From: Hypsibius dujardini
Lineage: Eukaryota > Tardigrada > Eutardigrada > Parachela > Hypsibiidae
Assembly: GCA_001579985.1 (NCBI GenBank)
Contig: LRSR01004438.1
Span: forward strand, 1-26,630
Length of the DNA: 26,630 nucleotides
Reading direction: 5' to 3'
Both the position numbers and the translations under genes were made by a program. Under the pieces are notes generated by a model. It did not search any database, was not told the origin of the DNA, and was given only the letters and a program-made list of their open reading frames with translations. Shown one piece after another: positions 21,195-26,630 of this stretch; position 1 is the stretch's first letter; every line of letters begins with the position of its first letter.

Positions 21195-21676
21195 ATTTTA
21201 TTGGGTGTAACGAGTAATTCGTTAAAAAAATAAACCTATGTGTTAGCACGCGACGTAGAGTCAAACTCGAGCTTCCGGTGTACTGAAGGAAAATATAAAC
21301 GTCGCAACTGGTTGTTGTTTTTCGTCAAGAATTCGCACAAGGGTTATTTCAGCGCGGCGGACCTGCAGAGAGCTTTCTTTCCCAAACAGGTTTTTGGATG
21401 GATTGCGGCTTAATTGACGAAGGTGGGACGGTCTTCTTTCTTTATCCATTATCAAAACCGGAATGATATTGCTTCACTTGGTGCAAAATATAATGCAGTT
21501 GTTGAACTAACTCGTGAGGGGAGGCATTTTGCAGTATTCAATTGACGTGACAAGTGCGGCAATAGGGCAATCGTTCAACTATAGCACGAACCACCAATTT
21601 TTCAAATCCTTAAATGTGCATTCTTCTATACGAGCAGTAACAATTTTTGAAACCTTGAGCTATTCGATCTTCAAAC
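21195..21676. promoter_or_regulatory. Divergent intergenic region, shared upstream region
   Basis: 482 bp separate the minus-strand astacin-GH18 start (21194) from the plus-strand secreted-protein start (21677), so both promoters should lie here. A 64-codon minus ORF (21261-21455) is not trusted. No TATA box stands out. Confidence 0.5.
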
Positions 21677-22767
21677 ATGATATCCAGGAATATATTTTAC
21701 ATAATATCCATAATAGCCAAATGGATTGTCGTTTCAGCTCAGGATAGCCAGTCGGAAAATGGTATGGTTGCATTTTTCAACTGATTAACCCGTTAGCGAA
21801 TGCAGCAATTTTTTCTTCAGGTCAGGACTTGCCCACTACTTCTCACAGGGTAAGAGCAAAAAGTCCAGCAGTTTCGATTTCCGTTCTAATCACTATTTTA
21901 GACGAGGGGGCAATAAACAAGGTAATTCACCATAACGAACCTTTAAGTGGCGACAAATAAGCTACAGTATATAATAATTCCTTATAGCAAGATGTTATCT
22001 CAAACAAAATGGAAGGAAATACATTTTCGACGGTTATGCATAAAAAAACCAGACAATTTATACCTGGCGGATTTAGCCAACAATTCGGTAGGTTACTCAC
22101 ATTCGGGAGTAACATAATTTGCTATATCCTACAACGAGTATTGAGTATACATTATATGTAGGCACGGAATCATCAACTCCCTCGACTTCCACATCACCAT
22201 TGACTGCTCAGTCTGTTTCGAGTACTACTATCCCACCGACATGGTTCTGTTACTTTTACACAAACTTGACCTACACCTGCAAAACAAACTGCGATCCAAA
22301 TGACGGTGAAAGAATTGCCAGAAATTTTACCAACGACCCACGTATGATGTACTTTGACATGGACTGTAAAGAAGACCTTCACCTGCCAGAGAAGCGTTGG
22401 GCAGGCCAGGACGGTATAATAGGAATGCTGAATATGAAATCCCTCACAAACCAATCTATAAATCTGTGTGCTCTATAGGGATCATCAAATGGTCTGTTAA
22501 TCTGAAACGTGAAGGTGAACTGATTGCAACGTGCTCATTCTATACGACCATGGAATTTGAATGCAGCGGCGTGACAAACTGTAAAGAAGCCGAGAATGAG
22601 AATCGATGTGCTAGTGCGGCACCATGGGCTGGCTCCTACATCGGTTCGCCCAAAAAAGGTACCACACAAAATTGTTCACTGACTCGTATTAAATCCGAGT
22701 ATGGAATAATATCTTTTTATTTTCAGGTTTCAAGAGCAACGGAACGCTAACCAAAATTGTTACATGA
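21677..22767 (+). CDS. Secreted cysteine-rich protein of unknown family
   Basis: The exons are 21677-21761, 21821-21849, 21988-22087, 22162-22341, 22410-22658 and 22727-22767, in phase, giving 227 aa. The first encodes a signal peptide (MISRNIFYIISIIAKW..., likely cut after VSA). A short charged region and a Ser/Thr/Pro-rich stretch (TESSTPSTSTSP) follow. Then comes a cysteine-rich domain: WFCYFY, YTCKTNC, SVCSIG, ATCSFY, EFECSG, TNCKE and NRCAS. The protein ends KSNGTLTKIVT. The least certain point is the 68-nt intron 22342-22409. Reading through it shifts frame and meets a stop, whereas splicing it restores the frame and leaves an even number (8) of domain cysteines. Its acceptor lacks a good pyrimidine tract, so a frameshift or pseudogene is the alternative. 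The gene is divergent from the astacin-GH18 gene and also carries a Thr-rich linker, but no homology is claimed. ATTAAA near 22853 may be its polyadenylation signal. Confidence 0.68.
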
Positions 22768-23820
22768 TGGTTACTGGTGATTTTGCTTCAAGAGAATGGC
22801 TTTAATTTGTCGTTAAGTAATAACAATATTGGATATCGGCTACCAAGAAAGATTAAAATAAGGCGCAGACCATTCTGCAAATTATAAATTCCTCCGTGTC
22901 CAAGGTTATTTGTCAAGTTTAACGCACCTGTTGGAAGAGTGACCGAAGAATCAAAAGAATCAAAAGCAGAATCCGCCACCGTTTCTTTGGCAAACTTCTG
23001 AAACATGCTTTCATCCATCTAGATTCGGCACAGAAGCCGTAATCTTCAAGTTGGATACACCTTTTGCTGTCTTAGCAAATAAACTTTTACCATGACTGAA
23101 ACACCATTGACAATTATTGTATGTGAATGGCGGTATCGGTTGGTGGTATCGTAACTAGCAGTAACTCGCTGTGCTTAATAAGTTACTATCACTTTAACAG
23201 ACAAGTCACTTATTTCTTTTCTGTGGGCTTCATAGACGTCTTTTGTAGCTCAATGGGCAACATGTCACCGTATGACAATGGTCTGCGCAATTTATTTTTA
23301 ATGATTGTGATTCTCCAACTTCCTGTTTTAAAAAAAACAAGTCTAATTTTCAACACATCGATTCATGTTGTTCGTTGGAACATAGTAACTTGCCTCGCTA
23401 GAAGCCAGGATTATGAACAGTGAAATAACACGCTAACTACGTTTAATTAATTTCATTTTTTTCATTTTTTTCGCACTCCGTTCATGTGGTGAAGATTCGA
23501 CAATGATCTGCTTGTGATTCATAACGAAGACATGTATTACAACTTTCTTCCAGACAGATATTTTGCTCTTTTATTGGGTTTCAGTCGAAGGTCTACAAAC
23601 AGTGTACCCCATATGTAATTATGGCGATCGGATTCCGGTTGAGATAAAAGTTGGAAAAAGTATAGACAGAATTTCGAAAGAAACACTTGACGGAATCTAT
23701 ATAATCTCGTATAGCTTTCCCGTGATCTTTTAATACCCCGGAATGAAAAAAGTGTAATTTACAAATTTCAAGCAAATTATCAGTACCAGTATGTCTCATA
23801 TGGTTGGTGTGGGTAAAGCT
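22768..23820. other. Intergenic, weak ORFs only
   Basis: A minus-strand segment from ATG 23018 to a GTGCGT donor at about 22930 (KFAKETVADSAFDSFDSS) and a minus ORF at 23593-23799 (HSGVLKDHGKAIRDYIDSV) look mildly coding. I could not join either to other exons. Confidence 0.3.
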
Positions 23821-24075
23821 TTAATCTTCATTTTTATTTAGGACATATTGCCAGTGGTAAGCCATATAATTAATTGCCTTGAAATTGGAAGAAATTATAG
23901 TGAAATAACCTTGTTCTTTATAGGATGGTCGTAAACTGAGCGCCATATTTGCGAGCGACGCAACATCCAAGTTTAACTGTTTGATTCCAGTTATAGCGGC
24001 ACTCTCCGCATTACTGAAGCCCTCTACACAGAATCCTTCATGTCTAGCGGAAGCAGCTGAGTTGTTCCAGAGCAA
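23821..24075 (-). CDS. Possible terminal exon of an unknown minus-strand gene (weak)
   Basis: An open frame of about 84 codons reads GFCVEGFSNAESAAITGIKQ and LNLDVASLANMALSLRPSY and ends at a TAA (23823-23821). Composition looks protein-like, but no start, upstream exon or family is evident. Other frames just upstream also look open, so a broken gene or chance are both possible. Confidence 0.25.
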   Translation of the reverse strand: MLWNNSAASARHEGFCVEGFSNAESAAITGIKQLNLDVASLANMALSLRPSYKEQGYFTIISSNFKAINYMAYHWQYVLNKNED

Positions 24076-24189
24076 CCATATCGAGGAATGAATGTGGCCA
24101 AGGAAGTTCGTGCAATGAGTGAATGTGCGCCATCTTGAGCATTGGAGACGTTGTTTGTGGATCGTACGAGGAAGAAGGGAAACGCCTTA

Positions 24190-24912
24190 CTCGGGCAGTA
24201 ATGGAGATTTTCTCTCCCAATCGACATGAGTTTTTTTTCCCAAATAGCTATCTATTAATCATGATTTATCATTGGGGTCTCCGCATGGAATTCACATTAC
24301 CAGGTTCAGAAAGAATAAGAAAGAAAAATACTTCCCCAACGAGTTTGTGCTGTGAGCGGGTGCTAGATTGATTGAAAGCTCAATATTTTTCTTGATTTTC
24401 ACTGTAAAAATGTCGATTTCGTAACATGCATTTAAAACATGTGTTTTAACACTTTCCCACACCAAATTCAATTTGGAGTCGATCCGCATCAGCCGAATAT
24501 TTTTCAGGTCTCAGGGGGCGGAGCTGTAGGCCAGCTCTGGGAAGCTACGCTCGAATTTCTTGAGAAATACACACAACTCCGCCCCCTGACACTTGAAACA
24601 TATTGAGCTAATGTCGATCAACTCCAAATTGAATTCGACTTCAGAAAATATAAAAATACATGTTTTGAATATATTTTGAAAAATCGAAATAGTTTACAAT
24701 GAAAATAATGGAAAATAGTGCGTGTTCAATCAATCAAGCACCTGCTCACACCACAACCTCGCTGGGAAGTCTTTTTTCTTTCCTTATTCTTTTCTGAAAC
24801 CGGTAATGTAATTTCCACGCGGAGACCCCAATGATAAATCACGATAAATAGACAGTTATTTGTAATAAGAAACTCACGCCAATCGGGAGGGAGATCTCCA
24901 TTACAGCCCGAG
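24190..24912. repeat. 723-bp foldback element: about 335-bp imperfect inverted arms
   Basis: The left end ctcgggcagtaatggagat (24190 on) pairs with the right end ending at 24912. Pairing continues through CATTGGGGTCTCCGC, AAATTCAATTTGGAG and others to TCAGGGGGCGGAG (24511-24523) against CTCCGCCCCCTGA (24577-24589). The loop is about 53 bp. The arms look about 75-80% matched by eye. No transposase is present. It may be a foldback or MITE-type transposon remnant, and any transcript would form a long hairpin. Confidence 0.85.
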
Positions 24913-24932
24913 TTAGCGTTGTTAAGACGGCA

Positions 24933-25388
24933 ATGCGACTGATTGTATTCTACACCTGCGATTGTGTCTTAAAATCACATCAAACTTATTTGGATGAACA
25001 GACGTCGTCAGCAAATGGAACTGACTGCAGTACGACTACGATACCTTTGCAAAGTTTGCAGCTGCTCAAAATCAAAACGGCGCACAACTATTCAACTGCC
25101 GCATGTTGCTTAAATGATCTCAACATTTGCGATTCGCATGTGCCCTGCACATGCTTAAGCAGTATTGAGCCAAATTCCTTAGATTATTGTCTACTGGGAG
25201 AAAGTCCTCTTCGAATAATTCTCTGCCCATACGACTGTCGAGTTAATGTTAATGAGATAAACGGCGTATGTCTCCCAAAATCAGCTAACCTAGTCCCTCT
25301 CCATTCAGAATCTGACAGTATGCCGTCTGAGGGGACGCTCGACAAAGGACAAATACTTTGGTCGCAAAATAAGGGTGAAAACGGGTGA
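24933..25388 (+). CDS. Cysteine-rich ORF, possibly one exon of a secreted protein
   Basis: An uninterrupted frame of 151 codons contains DCST, AACC, NICD, PCTC, DYCL, LCPYDC and GVCLP: ten cysteines after the first short stretch, which suggests an extracellular disulfide-rich domain. The first residues (MRLIVFYTC) are a poor signal peptide. An acceptor-like ATGAACAG before the TSSANGTDC segment suggests the true exon starts there. The cysteine-free C-terminal 40 residues look less constrained and may be intron or UTR. I do not recognise the family. The right arm of the foldback element ends 20 bp upstream, so its promoter, if any, lies in that element. Confidence 0.4.
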   Translation: MRLIVFYTCDCVLKSHQTYLDEQTSSANGTDCSTTTIPLQSLQLLKIKTAHNYSTAACCLNDLNICDSHVPCTCLSSIEPNSLDYCLLGESPLRIILCPYDCRVNVNEINGVCLPKSANLVPLHSESDSMPSEGTLDKGQILWSQNKGENG

Positions 25389-25397
25389 AAACGGGTG
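25372..25397. repeat. Short tandem repeat GGGTGAAAAC
   Basis: Two full copies of the 10-bp unit and a partial third, overlapping the end of the cysteine-rich ORF. Confidence 0.7.
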
Positions 25398-25446
25398 GAA
25401 ACCATCTTGGCGCAGGACCGACTCATGTTAAATTCGCATAGGGACC

Positions 25447-25587
25447 CAGGCTGTATCCAGCTGCCTTCCAGCCAGGTCAACCAGTCTCGTATATAGCCTG
25501 GAAGTCATGGAACAATCCAGTCTCTTCACTCAGCCATTTTGACTGGATTCTAGCCTGTTTTAATGTAGTCAAACAGGCTGTATCCAG
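25447..25587. repeat. Direct repeat CAGGCTGTATCCAG flanking a stem-loop
   Basis: The 14-bp word occurs at 25447-25460 and 25574-25587. Between them AATCCAGTC and GACTGGATT are inverted. It may be a small repetitive element of unknown class. Confidence 0.5.
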
Positions 25588-26630
25588 GCAGGAACCAGGC
25601 AAGAGTTATCCGTAGGGCAGGCCACTGATGCATTACAAACAATTAAGATTTTCGTTTGAGGTGTAACGAAAAGTCTGCTGTCGTCGCATACAAGTGTGAC
25701 TGACTGCCTGACGAAAGTTTCGGTATCGCATTCTCATGACATTAGTGGAAATTTAAGGTTACTTTCTCCAATGAATACCATAATAATAACATACCCGATT
25801 ATTCCGACGCACCGCCAACCATCTCATAACTTTGATTCTGGTATAATGGACTAAATTTTCTAGCAAAAGTCATGAACTTCAATATCATGGCTGTTAGGTC
25901 TACCAACCGTCAGTTGGATAGTTAACAAGTTTATTAGACTGATAGTAAAGACCGTTAGAGAAATAAACTGGAAGAAAGCGATGTTCTGGGCATTGACTCG
26001 AAATCTCTTCAAACGAGCGGAGCTACGGTAATAATAGAACATTATGCGTACCGGATCCCTTAATCTGCCCAAGAGCCAATTAAATTGGTATTTTACAGAA
26101 CATAGGACGCAACGTAGTGAATGATGAAAATCTCTGATGGCACGGCGGTCGTGTACCTTTTTTTTCAAGGCATACCGTACGTACGTCCCAGTGTCACGTT
26201 TAAATCCTAGTACTTGTACAAAGTACTATTAATCAATGCCCATGGAAAAAGTAAATGAAATGGACAAACAAGACCTAGTTTTGAAGGCTTGGAAGGAATC
26301 AAAAACTCAATCGGTTTCAAGCACTACTTGGGGGTCACATTAACTCCAACCGGAGCTACCATTTCATTAGCAACCTCAACTCTTACCACCTCCAGTTACG
26401 GAATAATAACATTCAAACCTCCTTCAACCTCCACCGTAACCATTGTTGTAATCGTTTTTAAGGAAACATTTATTCGAGGGCTGTCCCTAAAATACCACCA
26501 TCCCAAACCATTAAAAAATCATCCGAGAAAACGAGGTTCTTGAGTGAAGTCCCTCGAAAAGAAGTAATGCCAATAAACGATTTTACAAGACACATCAGAC
26601 GCTTCTGATAAAGGCAGCGATGCCAAAGAC
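25588..26630. other. Right end of the window, no firm gene
   Basis: A minus ORF (25860-26168) contains a hydrophobic stretch (FFQFISLTVFTISLINLLTI) and a plus ORF (26289-26543) is Thr/Ser-rich. Neither has supporting splice partners. AATAAA at about 26571 may belong to a gene I cannot see. Confidence 0.35.

Noticed and set aside
21261-21455. 64-codon minus ORF upstream of the astacin-GH18 gene
   Set aside because: The real start with signal peptide lies at 21194. This ORF has no matching donor and probably lies in the promoter region.
22931-23018. Minus exon candidate with ATG and a GTGCGT donor
   Set aside because: It looks mildly coding, but no downstream exon in phase could be found.
26289-26543. 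Thr/Ser-rich plus ORF
   Set aside because: Its composition follows a degenerate repeated word (ACCTCCA-like), with no start, splice partner or family.
1-26630. CRISPR arrays, rRNA, tRNA or bacterial operons
   Set aside because: No spaced direct-repeat array, no cloverleaf with A and B boxes and no rRNA core was seen. The gene structure is eukaryotic throughout.

Overview
The window is nuclear DNA from an animal. Genes are split by GT-AG introns of about 60 bp to 1 kb, with no operons or bacterial-style spacing. The families present are animal ones: an astacin metalloprotease, a GH18 chitinase-like protein and a Tre1/moody-type rhodopsin-family GPCR. An ecdysozoan such as a tardigrade or arthropod fits, but the phylum cannot be fixed from sequence alone. 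All gene models were spliced by hand and kept only where exon phases join.

Layout. 874-4259 (+): a four-exon GH3 beta-glucosidase of 787 aa. It resembles bacterial BglX closely but carries three introns, a signal peptide and a GPI-anchor-like tail. 4694-5358: a piggyBac-like MITE. 5801-6898 (+): three phase-matched exons of an unrecognised gene. 7697-8188: a MITE with inverted repeats of about 110 bp. 8373-12029 (+): a ten-exon GPCR of 394 aa with an NRY motif and two microexons. 13176-15280 (+): exons of an unrecognised gene whose joins are only partly solved, with a small perfect inverted repeat in one intron.

15481-15867 (-): the 3' end of a WAP-like cysteine-rich gene. It abuts a decayed plus-strand astacin-GH18 copy (15877-16866) with at least three in-frame stops. 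A GC-rich tandem duplication follows at 17175-17475. 17619-21194 (-): the intact relative, 13 exons and 668 aa, with signal peptide, propeptide, complete astacin zinc site, an 18-threonine linker and a GH18 domain that has lost its catalytic glutamate. 482 bp away and divergent is a six-exon secreted cysteine-rich gene of 227 aa (21677-22767, +). The right end has a 723-bp hairpin-forming inverted repeat (24190-24912), a cysteine-rich ORF (24933-25388) and no firm gene after that.

The genes do not form a pathway. Several products are extracellular: a glucan or glycoside hydrolase tethered to the cell surface, a protease joined to a probable chitin-binding module, and secreted cysteine-rich proteins. 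The most unusual locus is the astacin-pseudochitinase fusion and its inverted, decaying duplicate.
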